Positions 37,391 through 50,690 of a stretch of DNA of 64,000 nt are shown here, piece by piece; position 1 is the stretch's first letter, and each line of letters begins with the position of its first letter. A program made the position numbers and the translations under genes. The notes beneath the pieces were generated by a model, which saw only the letters and a program-made list of their open reading frames with translations, was not told where the DNA came from and made no database searches. The stretch spans positions 175,398,001 through 175,462,000 of the forward strand of contig JBITNC010000001.1 of NCBI GenBank assembly GCA_050084985.1, written 5' to 3'. This DNA comes from Nageia nagi (taxonomy: Eukaryota > Pinophyta).

Positions 37391-37780
37391 GTTGATTTGG
37401 AGACGTATAATGCCCTCTCAACATTATCCTTTTGTGTGACATGTACCCTCATCATACCATAATCCTATCAGGTCCTCCATCTTAACTTCCCCACTTATGT
37501 GGTGTGTATCCTTGTCACACCATCGTGCCATTATATCTTATATCATATTGATTGGGGGCCACATAATACCCTCTCAACATTTTCCTCTTGTGTGACATGT
37601 ATCATCATCACACCATTATCTTATCAAGTCCTCCCTTTTAGATTGCTCACTTGTGTGATGTATATTCTTGTAACATACCATGCCATCATATCTTCTATCA
37701 TGTTGATTGGGGGCCACATAATGTCCTCTCAACATTATCCTCTTGTATGACATGTGTCTTCGTCACACCCTCAATCAAAA
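37391..37780 (+). repeat. Higher-order 155-bp repeat
   Basis: The 81-bp unit recurs together with a second segment (GGTCCTCC...CTCACTTGTGTGATGT type) at 37391, 37547 and 37702, spaced 156 and 155 bp. A 200-bp unrelated stretch (37188-37390) separates it from the first array. From 37790 to 41880 the interior is T/C-rich and A/T-rich with no recognised protein on either strand. Confidence 0.75.
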
Positions 37781-40700
37781 TATAAAAAATAAAATAACAA
37801 TAATAAAAAAATGCATATAACAAAAATATAATTTTATTCATATATTATATGGTCATAAATAATACTATGGTGAATTCATACATTTTTCCATCTACATCAT
37901 TACATGTATCTCTCTATGTTATGAAGTGCCACATCCAGTCTAATTTAGAGTCTTTCCCTTTTGTCAAATTGTGTCTGTTATGTCTATGGACCCTCCTCAT
38001 CCTCAAGACCCATATATTGTTTAATTGATTCCATGTCATCTATCATTTCCTTTGGAATATGATATCATAGTATTGAAGGATATTCTCATACATGAATGCT
38101 CTTCTCTTCTACTTTTCCTTTACTCATCGCATCTTGCAATAGCTATTACTAGCCTTGCACCTTATTTTTCTTTCTTTCTCCTTTATGTGATTCACCCATG
38201 TTTCCTTTTTTGCTAGTAGCTCATTCCATTAAGCCATCAATTCTTTCCAAGACTGTACATATATAGACTTTTCCTTCTCATTATATCATAACTCTATGCC
38301 CTCACTTGCATTTCTACCTTTATCATAGCTAGTTCTTGGCATAGATAGGCATTCTCTAAGTCTTCCCATACATTCATCTCCTTGTGAATTTTCATGGGAA
38401 CCCTTCCCATGCTTATGACCCCACATTTTTTACCCTTTTTGCTTGTTTTCCCTCAAGCATGACCCATCCCTACATGACCCTGACTCCACCAATTCTCCAT
38501 GGGATCCATGATCGATCACTCTATCATTCACATTCCTCTAATCTCCCTTATCCTATTAATATTCATGATGATCATGAGAGATAGCATAGTATCTCCATGT
38601 TTTTGTTTTCTTATTCATCATGCATCTCATTATTATTTCCATCATTGTATCCTTATCATTTCATTATGCATATACAATCCATTCCCATAGTTTCTTTCAC
38701 TTTATACTACATCATTATCTTTTCCATCTTTTCCTTTTGACCATTCAAACCATAACCATTAAACCCACATGTTAGTGCATGATTTTTATCTTCATGGATC
38801 CCTCATTAAAATGGTTCCTTTTTCTTTATCTTTCATGGTCATCACTACATCATTTTTACCATTATGCATCTCTCTCATTACATATAGTCTCATGCAATCC
38901 ACTTTTATTCATCATGGTCTATTTTCTTTTATCCTTCTAGTTGGCATACTATTCCTATCATCTTCCATCCTTCATGGATTTCTCTCATTTCATCTCCCTT
39001 TTGAGTGATCTTCAAGATAACATCATATATTGTATTAGCTATATGTCCTTATTCCATAATTTGTTTATCACCTTTAAGTCCCTATCATAATAGCGACTAG
39101 CATTCCTATAGTTGTATCCTAATGATAATTTCAACATTTGTATGATCCTTCATCTTGATCATGTTTTCATATTGTTTCATTTTCTTAGTTTTCTCAATTG
39201 GACATGGCATATTATTATCTATATCCCATTCAATCCCTATCTTTTATGTTTTGTATGCTACATTGATCCACCCTCTCTTCATCCCAAGGAGCATTTTGAA
39301 CCTCTCACTATTTCTTGAGTAATCTATTAGCATGGTCTACATTGGTCATCCATTTACTCTTTTCATAATCTTGGCATTGCAAAAAATTAGATTCTTTACC
39401 ACTAGTTTTCTTTCTCATATCACCTTTTGCCTCAATCGTATTAATGGCTTCTAGAATTGGGAATGTTAGAGTCTAGTACTTTTGATGATGATGCCAGCTC
39501 TTTTGATTCTAGCATCCATTCACTGGATCATGCATTGGATGCACTATAATTACTACCCACTTGGGCTTGTTAGTGGGAATATTCTTCTTGTAATCACCAC
39601 CCACCTAGGATTATCAATAGGAATCCCTCCTTACTTTTCAATAAAAAATTGTATTTTCTTATCTCTTCTTGTCTTTATTATTGTGATCGCATCTTTATTT
39701 TCTTATCCATTTAGTCAAATAGTCAAGCATCCTATCTCATCATATTTCATATTTTTTTCTTAATTCACTTCATATATTCCCATTTAAAATTGATGATATA
39801 CATATTTTGCATCCCTATATGTTCTTCTTTTTCCATCCCATTATCATCACCATCACTTTCAATCCATTTGTGAGAACTTATTCATGTCCTAACACCTTTT
39901 GCTATCATTTTTTTCCATCATAGATAGGGATATTTTTCATGGTCTTCATCTTGACTTAATGTAGGATATTCTTCATCATCACATTCTAGGTCATGTCATC
40001 TAGTGCTCATGTATCATACTACAAAATACTTTGCATCAGAATCTAGTTTGCATATGGACTTCTTGTGTCTCTCATCCCTAGGTCACCTACTTCATTCATT
40101 AGATGGAAAATTTTGATTAGCTATGTATCATCATCACCCTTTTCTATCACCTAAATTGGACATGGAATATCATCCTCTATTGTTCTAAGAATCCCTTCAT
40201 CTTTTATTTTTTTGCATTATGTAGGTCCTACTACACTGTATCCCAAGAGCACTATCATCCCTACACCATCATGTACACTCTATGGTTACATAATATTCAT
40301 TGGGAATCTATCTTTATAACTTGAATGATCTGAGAGGAGAACCAATGGGTATTCTAAATTCTTTGACATCATGTACCATTTCCCCCTAATCATACACATT
40401 GCTCTATTTAATAAACCTAGTTCACTTATCTTTAAGCTTGAGAGTTTCGACTCCAACTTTCTCTATCATGTTGGCACTTCTTCATAATATTTGCAATTCT
40501 ATTTTATTTTGTCTTATTATCTACTCAAGCATGTCAATGGAACTTTATCAATATCAATACATGTATATTTCTTCCTTTATGGTGTCTCAAATTTGGTTGG
40601 ATTATTATTGTTCTATCTTTGATTCAATCTTTCATATTTTTATCAAACATCATAAAGTTGAATTATATTAATCATTTTTACACATTCTATCACTGTCAAT

Positions 40701-41879
40701 CATTTATTTTCATTTTATCAATAAAATTATTATGTTTTTATTTTAACATTTTATCATTATCAATAGTCTATTTATCATTTTCTACATCATTAGTATGATA
40801 GTGTCATTTTTGTATTGTTTATCTTATATCATTTATTTATCAGCAAATATTTTTTTGATCATTAAATACTGTATCTTGGTCATTTCTTTAAGTTTCTCAT
40901 ATCAAATATTTATCATATCATGTCTTTGATAAATCCTATTAGGTTTGTGAGCCTACACTTTTTCTTTTCTCCCTTCAACTATTGGGAAAAATCATAATCG
41001 CTTACCCTTCAACTGATGGGGTAACAGATATCATTTATTTTTATTTCACCTTTCGAATGTTGGGGCAAACTATAATCATTTAAAAAAAAATCAAAAATAC
41101 AAAAATAAACATAGAAAAATTCAAAATCCAAAAATAGAGCCTTGCATTTTTTATGCTTTATCATCAATCATAATTCTTTCTTTTATCTTATCTTGACATT
41201 ATGAAAGGTTTTCAAGATGTATAACAAGTAGTTTAATATTCCTCTTTATCTATCACTTGTATTGTATAATCATTATTGATCATTACATTTGGAGTCGATA
41301 CTTAGTGATTCTTCATCTTTTAATGTCATCATTTTTTTTGTAGGTGCATGGTAATCACCAATCATTCATTTCCTTTCACCATATAAAATCTATTTATCTC
41401 TCCATGCATATTTACTTTGTTATCACCTACATATGTATCAACAATCATGGCATAGACTATTGGACATTATCTTCTACCAAGTCTAGTATGGAGCTAGGGC
41501 ATGTCCTACACATTAAAATGGAAATCAATATTTACGTTTGATCTACTTTACATCATGTTATTTTTATCTTCCCACATCAATATCCAAAATCATTTATTAT
41601 TGCATCCATCTTGTCCAGGCCATTGAATGACATTACTTACCATTAGTTTGAAAGTTGTTTGGTAAAAGAGCTCATTCTACACATTAAATTAGAAGTATAT
41701 ACCCCATTCATTTGCATCACATAAAACACACTTCATCTATTTTTGTACCATATTTATGCACCTCATGAAAATCAACACAAAAAGGGGCAATCACACATAT
41801 CACTTGGGGTAGTTAGCCTTTACATCACATTATACAAAACTAGGTTTTTGAATTTCATTTAGCTTAGTCAAAATGCAAA

Positions 41880-41895
41880 TCAAAAAGGGGGAAAA
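41880..41895 (+). other. Polypurine tract of element 3
   Basis: CAAAAAGGGGGAAAA directly before the 3' LTR start TGTAGACA. Confidence 0.75.
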
Positions 41896-42632
41896 TGTAG
41901 ACACTTAAATTTAGAACCATGTGCTACATTTAGTAAAACCTAATATATTTGTTTGATTTAGCATTGTCAAGTATACTTTGACAATTTTGAATATATTTGA
42001 TAATGATATCAAAAATCATTTATTTTTTTATTATAGTCAATTTGCAGTTAATATTTTTCATATTAAATTCTTGTTTATCATATTCATTTACTTTGAAATC
42101 ACAATTTATAGTTGTATTATTAATTACATTTCGATCATGGCTTTATACTTGAAAAATACATTAGACTTAGTCATGTTTAATGTATTTTTGATCATAATCA
42201 TTTACTTGGAAAATATAATTAAACTTAGTTATATTTATTTGAATTTTTGATTATTTTTATTTATTTGGAAAATACATTATACTTATTCATGTTTAATGTG
42301 TTTTCAATAATAGTCACTTACTTGGAAAATGCAATTAAACTTAGTCATGTTTATTTGTATTATCAATAATTTTTTAGAAAATACATTAGACTTAGTCATG
42401 TTTAATGTGTTTTCAATAATAATCATTTATTAGAAAAATACAATTAAACTTAACCATGTTTATTTGTATTTTCAATCATTTTATTTATGTAGAAAATACA
42501 TTAGACTTAGTCATGTTTAATGTGTTTTTTATTATAATCACTTACTTGGAAAATCCAATTAAACTTAATCATCTTTATTTGTGTTTTCAATCATTTTTAT
42601 TTACTTGGGAAATACATTAAACTTAGTCATGT

Positions 42633-45600
42633 TGTAATGCAACCACTTATTTCCATCAACCAAAATCCTAAAATTTAGACCTATTTTTTTATTTTTTTTA
42701 ACACTTGATATTCTAGGAATGAACTGAGTGATCCCACATGAGCTTGGTAATGCTGCTAGCTAGTTCAACACTCACATGGCAATTTGGTCAAGAACTTGAG
42801 GTAACCAACCCTAATAAAGTTTTTTGGTGTTCACTCCTCAACACTCATCTTGTTGAGAATACACCTCAAAAGTAACCTCACCGTTCCTATTCCACATCCC
42901 ATGTGTAATAAGTTGTTTGGTCACAGTGTAGTGGTTTTTATTCAAGGCCCATACCACTTGAGAGATTGCACTTCCACTAAGTTAGCACCACCACCTTATG
43001 ATAACTCTCCATTTCATAGGAGAAAATAATTTTTCCTAGGCAAAATTCCATATTAGTGGGTAGCATCACCTATGGAACAATCATCATACCCCTATCTACT
43101 AACTGCAAGTGGTATGACTACTAGTTACCCTCACATGGTAATAGTAATTTTTTTGATTGCTATCCCCACTTGACTCACTTGTTAAAGGATATGAGTACTA
43201 ACCTACTCATAACTATCAGCTAGTCCCACCATGTGGTTTGCCATCCCTATGCCCATAACTTAGGGAGCTATGGATATTATATAATATTCTTGAGTAGTTG
43301 TTTAGTCTAATCTATTTTTAAATGTGTTGACAAAAAGAACCACCTATATCCTACTAACCATAAACTAATATTTTGGATAGTGAAATGGTACAAGATAAGT
43401 TTGAAGGTTTAACATTATTCATTTTTATTGAAAGTATCAATTATAGGCTTACTTAGAAAGTCACATGTTTTCTTGTTTATCCCATATGCATTGTATCACG
43501 TATGTGGATCTACTTTTTAAAATATCTTTTGAATACATAAAGTAACAAGTAGTGAGAAAAGATCTAACCAATATTGCTATAAAATTAATGTAACTCTATG
43601 TGGTCCTCATGCAAAGAATATTCTTTTTATTTGTCATATAGCAAGGTAGGTTTACTTGGAAAAGGTTTTTCATCATTTTTCTTGCATTTTTCCAAAAAGA
43701 ATCTCGAATGATTCCATTTATCTCATATTGATATCCAATTTGATCCCAAGAGTTCCTAAAATATCTCAAATGCTCCTAAATTATCTTTTGCAACCCTAAT
43801 TCTAAATTAAGATGATTTTCTAATCAATCTACTTATTTAAAAAAAAAATTAAAATCTTTTACTTTATCAATTTGTATTATCCATTAATCATTTTCATGAA
43901 AGAAATAGTAATTCTTACTCCTAGTAATCCATATAATCAATACTAATTGTAATATTTGATAACCATAATTAAAAAAAAAAGTTTATTAAATCATAATACT
44001 AATATTTTTCTAAAAATTATATAAATAAAAAGTAATCTATAATATTCATTAATTAATACTTAGTATAATCCATCTATGAAACATATGAATAAAATTTAGT
44101 TCTATAAACTTTGAAGCTTTCATAATTTATTACAAGTAGAGATCATGCATTACACAAAGGTGATTCAAATATAATACAACTCATTTAATCACTAATGAGA
44201 TATTTATGACAAATCATACTATTTCATATCCAATGAATTTGTAATTCAAATTTGTTCATGTCATATGGTTTTGACCATTGTATCAACCATCAAACATCTC
44301 CATCAATCTTCATGTAATGAGCATCGAACATCCCCTTGAAGCTTGGTGGTGTATTGAGTACTAGGATGGAGGAGGATCAAGATAACCCTTTTAAAACTTG
44401 ACCAATATGCAAATGAATTCAACTATAGATCTCAAGAGAAATTATCTCCTTTCTTTGGTCAATGTACATTAATCCATTATTTATTTACCCTATAATTAAT
44501 CCATATTAAATAACAATATCTTGGATACCTTAATACTTAATTTACATAATTGGCACCGTATGAATTATTTTACTAAATATTATACCAATATCATAATCTC
44601 AAGACCATAGTTTATTTAATGCAAGATTCTAAAGAGTTTTTGAATTATTTATTAAAAATATTAAACATATTTATCACCTCATTAGATCCTAATTAGTTTA
44701 ATTGACAAACTTAGATAATAATAAGTAAAAATATTTTTATTAATTCATCTTTCCCTACTTTTACATGAATTTGACAATATTTCTTCACTAAGATGATAAA
44801 CATCATCTTAATACTTTAATAAATTTCATGTCAAAATAAATTCATTAAATTCTAGTTAAAGGTATAAGGAGAAATATTTTACTAGTCTCTTTAAAATATC
44901 ATAATACAATTTATATGTAAAATTTTCTACCCCTAAATCTAAATAAAGGAAAATTAACAAAAGAAAATCCCACTTCTTTACTTTTTAAAGAAAAAGACAT
45001 GGTAACACCCTTTAAATAAATAACCACTATATCTCTTCAAATGGTACAACACTTTTAATGATAATTAATTCTATGTAATATTATCAAACATTATGATAAA
45101 CATCATATTAGGAATTTAATAAAATTCATGTCAAAATAAATTAATTAAATTCTAGCTAAAGACATAAGGAAAGATATTTGACTAGTCTTCTTAAAATATC
45201 ATAAAATACATAATACAATTTGTACATAAAATTTTTCATATACAAATAAATAAAGGGAGAATAACAAAAGAAAATCTCACTCTTTTACTTTTTAAAGAAA
45301 AAGATATGGTACCAACCTTTAAATAAAATAATCACTGTCTCTTCAAATGGTACAACACTTTTAACAACAATTAATTCTATGTAACTTTATAAAACATTAT
45401 GATAAATATCATATTAAGAATTTAATAAAATTCATGTCAAAATAAATTAATTAAATTCTAGCTAAAGACATAAGGAAAGATATTTGACTAGTCTTCTTAA
45501 AATATCATAAAATATATAATTCAATTTGTGCATGAAATTTTCTATCCCTACATATAAATAAAGCGGATATAATAAAAAAAATCCCACTCCTTTATTTTTT

Positions 45601-46968
45601 AAAGAAAAAAACATGGTACCAACCTTCAAATAAAATAACTACTATCTCTTCAAATGGTACAACACTTCTAACAATAATTAATTTTATAAAATATTATCAA
45701 ACATTATGATAAACATCATATAAATAAGTTCATGTCAATATATATATATAATTAAACCCTAACTAATACAATTTATACGTGAAATTTTCACTTCTACATC
45801 CAAATAAAGAGAGAATAACAAAAGAAAATCCCACTTCTTTACTTTTAAAGAAAAAGACATGATAACAACCTTTAAATAAAATAACCACTATGTCTTTTCA
45901 AATGGTTTAACACTTCTAATAACAATTAATTCTATGAATATTTACCAAATATTATGATAAATATCATATTAAATATCTCAAAATAAGACTATCTTAATTA
46001 GACAAAAAAATATAAAAGAATGCACCTTGACTTAAAAGGGGAAGAGAGACTTCTTCTCTTCATGTAACTCTGCATCAAGCTTAAAAATAATAAGAATGAA
46101 ATAATAAAAGATAGATAGATAGGTATTTTTCTAATGTTCTACTCTTTTATTTATAGATAAAGGGTTTCAAGTATACTCAAATGGACATCTCCTCACACCT
46201 TTAATAATGTTTGGGGTATGTTTGATTAAAAATATTGATGATTGAAATGGTACTAAATACCTTGAATCTTTTTTTTATTAACTAACAAATTAGTGCCAAC
46301 TATTATCCATATCTAACACAAGAAAATAAAATTAAATAGGGTCATTACTCCATTATTTTTCTACCCATTAAATATCTTGTAATACCACAAGGAGACCTTC
46401 ATCTCTATCTAATAGTGTTTTTATTATTAGCACTATGTGGCAATAATATAAACACTCATATTCAACTTTTACTCATTAAATTTATGTTTCTAACCTTATA
46501 TAAATTTTCAAATTTAAATAAGATATATCCCTTTTTTCTCTTCATTTCAAAATTTGAATTTCAAAAATACTAAACAAGGGAAAACAAATATGTACCTCTA
46601 ATAGTCACCTCATCTTGCAAAGTAAGGTTAATCTACACATTTTTGCAAACATATTTTCATCAAAAAATTGACAATCATAGCAATTCTCCTACATGCATCT
46701 AGATGATTTACAATGGTCATAGGATGTGTCAACGATTCAATACCAATCATTTTCTTCTCTTACCTTTCCATTCCTATCACCAATTCACCTTTGGTACATA
46801 GGGTCTTTGGGTACCTATGTCAAAACATCTCAAAGCTAGCATCAAATTATCATAAATAACACATATTTCCTTATCAAACTTGTAATTCTATAACTTTATT
46901 CAAACATAATTCATTCAAATATTCAATGGTACTCGAGGTCAAATAGTTTCTTGAGGTGGATCGTGACA
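42633..46968 (-). mobile_element. 4.3-kb TG...CA insertion, probable long solo LTR
   Basis: Inserted in the 3' LTR of element 3. On the minus strand it starts TGTCACGATCCACC, a frequent gypsy LTR start, and ends GGTTGCATTACA. It is flanked by catgt (42628-42632) and catgc (46969-46973), a 5-bp duplication with one C/T change. A TATA box (TATAAATA, 46155-46148 minus) lies about 815 bp from the start. No internal primer site, coding domain or second LTR was seen, so a solo LTR is the simplest reading; a non-autonomous element remains possible. Confidence 0.65.
44770..45960. repeat. About 300-bp tandem repeat inside the insertion
   Basis: The phrase CATGTCAAAATAAATT recurs at 44827, 45127, 45433 and (diverged) 45731, spacing 300, 306 and 298 bp. 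Units share AAAATCCCACT, TTTTTAAAGAAAAA and CTTCAAATGGTACAACACTT. No coding content. Confidence 0.85.
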
Positions 46969-47816
46969 CATGCTTATTTTATTTTTGATCATAATTATAT
47001 ACTTATAAATTGTAATAAATTTAATCATGTTTATTGCATTTTGATCATAGTCATTTGAAAAATATAATTGAACTTAGTCATGTTTGATTATTTTTTTTAT
47101 CATATTCATTTATGGGGAAAATTACAATTAAACTTAGTCATATTTTATTGTATTTTAAACCATATCTATCTATTGGAAAATTGAAATGAAAACTTAGTCA
47201 TGTTTACTTGTAATTTATTCACAATCACGTATTTACATTTGTCATGTTCAATACAATTAAACTTAGTCATGTTTGTTTATTTTTGAACCATGTTTACTTA
47301 TTTTAAAATTGCAAAACAAATAATATTTATCATGTTATTTTCAATATAGTCATAAACATTTATTTTTGAAATATTAATTAGTATCTAGCATGTTGATTGT
47401 ATAATCATGTTTTATCAAATTTGAATTTGAATTTTGAAATGTTAGTCATTGCATTTCTACAAAAAAATGCCATCAAATTTCTAAAAATGCTCAAATTCAT
47501 CATGTTTCATCATAAAATCTAGTTTGGGAAGAGTTTTGAGCTCATTTTAAGATCTAATCAGCAAAATCAAGCATCAACAATCATCATGATCACGTAAATA
47601 ATGATGTTTCCTAACACCACCTTTAGTCATTTATGTGATCTTTCATTTGAGCTCATGTTTATTATGAAATGATGGCTTGATAAAGTCTCCTTAATATTTT
47701 AACTTGATCTTTTGTTTAGTTTGTGCTTATAGGACCTAGCTTAGCATGCATATAACTATTATCTATTTTGGATTCGAATGGTCCCAAAAGGGGTCATTTT
47801 TATTTGAAACACCATC

Positions 47817-48298
47817 ATGAGATTCAATTTTACCTAATTCATCTATTCCAAATATATGACTCTATAGGTAATGAATTTCAGACTATGAGGAGATTAAGAA
47901 TCAAATTCATGAACTAGTGAATCAAGATGTAATCAGACTAAATACTTCTCTCTTTGATTCACCACTTATTTTGGTTCCTAATAAGGATGGGTCTTATATA
48001 ATGTATATTGATTATAGGGTTCTAAATAAAATTACCATTAATAATCATTATCCATTATCTCAAATAGATGATCTTATGGATCAATTGCAAGTCTCCAGGT
48101 ATGTTTACAAGTTAGACTTGAGAATTGGATATCATCATATGAGGATCAAAGAAGAGGATATTTGGAAGATTGCCTTCAAGACATGATATGGCCTACATGA
48201 ATGGCTGGTTTTTCCTTCAAGACATGATAAGGCCTACATGAGTGGCTGGTTTTTTAATTTGGTTTGTGTAATACACCAACCAATTTTAGGAAGGTAAT
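47817..48298 (+). pseudogene. reverse transcriptase of host gypsy element, N-terminal part
   Basis: Open from 47917: VIRLNTSLFDSPLILVPNKD, then YIDYRVLNKITINNHYPL, IDDLMDQLQVSRYVYKLDL, GYHHMRIKEEDIWK. These are canonical gypsy RT fingers and palm blocks. Immediately upstream LPNSSIPN and DYEEIKNQIHEL fit the RT start. A 41-bp tandem duplication (48173-48254) repeats the text around HEWLVF. FGLCNTPTNFRKV then runs into the gtaat duplication where element 4 inserted. Confidence 0.85.
48173..48254 (+). repeat. 41-bp tandem duplication in host RT
   Basis: CCTTCAAGACATGATA... occurs at 48173 and 48214 with a few substitutions. It shifts the RT frame (41 is not a multiple of three). Confidence 0.8.
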
Positions 48299-49173
48299 TG
48301 TTTACAAATAAAATTGAGCATGCAAATAAATAAATAGGCAAATATCTACAAACTCAATATTATCTGTATTTAAGCTATGGATAGCAATTTATTCTAGATA
48401 ACAATAGACAACATAACCAATTCAAAAGTGTAATTGTACCAACCAAGACTGTAATTTGTGTACTTACCTCACGGAACGTACCTGACAATGAAAGATGTAG
48501 ATATTGGTGATGTACTGATGATGAGCTACCTTTCCAACAATGTCGTGACCTGCAAGGATGCAAAAAGAGGACCACAGGTGGTCCATTTTAATGATATAAG
48601 AGCATCGATGGTGTTCTTCCATTCACAAAGGAGCACCAATGGCCTTCGTTTGATAGTTTTGAGCTCTTGATTAAGTCTCGAACTTCAATGTAGATGTCTC
48701 AGATGGCAGTATGATATCAGAATAGATCATAGATGTCAGGATAGCTCACGTAAGGAAGCACACAAACCATAGCCTTGTAGGTGGTACCAAGAGATACCTT
48801 AAGGGGTAGCCACTTACAAGACCATACATGGGATCATGTGTATCCTTGTTATTGTGGACTTACTATTAGATCCCTTATTTATATAGATAATAGATAATAC
48901 TACCCATGGGTCGGCGTGCATCTACATAAATAAGGCTAATTCACAAGATTCAAGATAAACACACCAATAAACAAGATAATCCATGCAATATTCAAGATAA
49001 CACATGCAATATTCAAGATAATACATGCAATATTCAAGATAATCATTATAAAATTCATATTCAAGACAAACATTGACATTATCACTTTAATACATTCAAG
49101 ACATATATTTAGGCCAAGCATATTTCATTAATTTATTGATTTAAAAACATAAATTCATTTTTATGTGTTAACA
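48299..49173 (-). repeat. 3' LTR of element 4
   Basis: 875 bp. It is 42 bp longer than the 5' copy because it has two extra copies of a 21-bp unit (CATGCAATATTCAAGATAA type, 48980-49045). TATA box at 48885-48875. It contains the perfect palindromic hairpin GGACCA-CAGG-TGGTCC near 48570-48585. Confidence 0.92.
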
Positions 49174-49187
49174 GATGCCCCACTTTG
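49174..49187 (-). other. Polypurine tract of element 4
   Basis: Minus strand AAAGTGGGGCATC directly before the 3' LTR start TGTTAACA. Confidence 0.7.
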
Positions 49188-49570
49188 GATGTGAAATCGA
49201 AAGAAACATGAGGTGACTTGAGATTTTGCATTCAAAGTAAAAACACAATATCATAGCAAATAATTTTGATAAGCAATGATAAACATTAACCATTATAAAC
49301 TTAAACAACATCATGATAAAGCTTATTAGTACTAGATATAGGTTGAGAAAACTCCCTTTTGATATTACCTTGGGCATGCTTGCCCCTTGCATTTTGCTAT
49401 AGAAGGTGATAGCCTGATATATCTGATCATCTGATAAGCTGATAATCTTGCCGCAATACTGATGACCCATGACAACAAACTTGACCACACACATGACAAT
49501 GACCAGACAGATGAATTGACCACACATGTCGACTGGATGACAACCTGACAAGACCACATCACAAGACAAA

Positions 49571-49705
49571 ACATGATAACACATGACAACACACATGACT
49601 AACTCACAAGATAAGACATGATAACACATGACAACACACATGACCAACTCACAAGACAAGACATGATAACACATGACAACACACATAACCAACTCACAAG
49701 ACAAG
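49571..49705. repeat. 45-bp tandem repeat, three copies
   Basis: ACATGATAACACATGACAAC starts at 49571, 49616 and 49661, 45 bp apart. The reverse strand is open across it because 45 is a multiple of three; I do not regard that frame as a gene. Confidence 0.85.
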
Positions 49706-49740
49706 AAATGATAACCATAACCACACACAGGGGAGAGCTA

Positions 49741-50310
49741 AGTTCCACACAACTGAGCCTTCACACCAAGAGGTGTACTGCAGTTGCATAAGAACCAAAC
49801 TCTGCAAAATAATGATAAGCTGATGGGGGAGAGCTAAGTTCCACACAACTGAATCTTCACACCAAGAGGTGTATTGTAGTCGCATAAGAACTGAACTCTA
49901 CAAAACAATGATAAGCTGATATGTGAGAGCTAAGTTCCACACAACTGAGCCTTCGCATCGAGAGGTGTACTATAGTTACATAAGAACCAAACTCTACAAA
50001 CCAAGTGATAAGCTAATAAGGGGAGAGCTAAGTTCCACACAACTGAGCCTTCGCACCAAGAGGTGTACTGTAGTTGCATAAGAATTGAACTCCATAAAAC
50101 AAGTGATAACCTGATATGTGAGAGCTAAGTTCCACACAAATGAGCCTTCGCACCAAGAGGTGTACTACAGTTGCATAAGAACCGAACTCTACAAAATAAG
50201 TGATAAGCTAATAGGGGAGAGCTAAGTTCCACACAACTGAGCCTTTGCACCAAGAGGTGTACTGCAGTTGCATAAGAACCGAACTTCACAAAACAAGTGA
50301 TAAACTGATG
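49741..50310. repeat. About 97-bp tandem repeat, six copies
   Basis: GAGCTAAGTTCCACACAA starts at 49745, 49831, 49927, 50025, 50122 and 50219 (spacing 86, 96, 98, 97, 97). Units include GCACCAAGAGGTGTACT and CATAAGAAC. Lies in element 4 between gag and the PPT. Confidence 0.88.
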
Positions 50311-50690
50311 GAGCTAACACTCCACCAAGAGGCATGATAAGCTGATAATGGGAGCTAGAACTCCACTCATAAGCATGATAAGCTGACAATGGGAGCTGGG
50401 ACTCCACTCATAGGCATGATAAGATGATAATGGGAGCTAGGAATCCACTCATAGGCATGATAAGCTGATTACAGGAGCTAGAACTCCACCCATGGATGTG
50501 ATAAACTGATAATAGGAGCTGGAACTCCACTCATGGACATGATAAACTAATTATGGGAGCTGAAACTCCACTCATAGGCATGATAAATTGATAACAGGAG
50601 CTAGAACTCCACCCATAGACATGATAATCTGATAACAAGAGCTAGAACTCCACCCATAGACATGATAAGTTGATAATTCAGGTCTGCAAA
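50311..50690. repeat. Exact 41-bp tandem repeat, nine copies
   Basis: GGAGCT starts fall every 41 bp from 50311 to 50639 without a single length change. Each unit holds a GGAG...CTCC inverted repeat and TGATAA. Contiguous units without spacers rule out CRISPR. Confidence 0.9.

Larger units (their letters stand above)
32086..47811 (+). mobile_element. Element 3: 15.7-kb pol-less gypsy-like LTR element
   Basis: Bounded by LTRs that both start TGTAGACACTTAA and end GAAACA, with target duplication ccatc (32081-32085, 47812-47816). It has a PBS after the 5' LTR and a PPT before the 3' LTR. Its 7.9-kb interior holds a structured leader, one open frame (35683-36045), an 81-bp repeat array and A/T-rich non-coding sequence. 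No RT, RNase H or integrase is recognised. It is therefore a non-autonomous derivative (LARD-like). Removing the 4.3-kb insertion in its 3' LTR leaves about 11.4 kb. LTR divergence is about 10% by eye. Confidence 0.88.
41896..47811 (+). repeat. 3' LTR of element 3, split by an insertion
   Basis: Two parts, 41896-42632 and 46969-47811, align to the 5' LTR and its ACTTAGTCATG repeats. They are separated by a 4,336-bp insertion. The 3' copy lacks the 600-bp segment at 33050-33655 of the 5' copy. Confidence 0.85.

Noticed and set aside
37070-39763. Several short plus-strand hydrophobic frames in element 3
   Set aside because: They follow from T/C-rich composition and the 81-bp repeat; no gag, RT or envelope-like order or motif.
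48375-48670. Overlapping short frames on both strands, also seen near 54208-54459
   Set aside because: They lie inside the two LTR copies of element 4 and are duplicated only because the LTR is.
49168-49728. 186-codon minus-strand open frame with repeated SCELVMCVVMCYHVL text
   Set aside because: It stays open because it crosses a 45-bp tandem repeat; it begins at the PPT/LTR edge and resembles no protein.
50311-50690. Regular 41-bp repeats resembling a CRISPR array
   Set aside because: Units are contiguous with no variable spacers, no cas genes are present, and the context is a plant retrotransposon.
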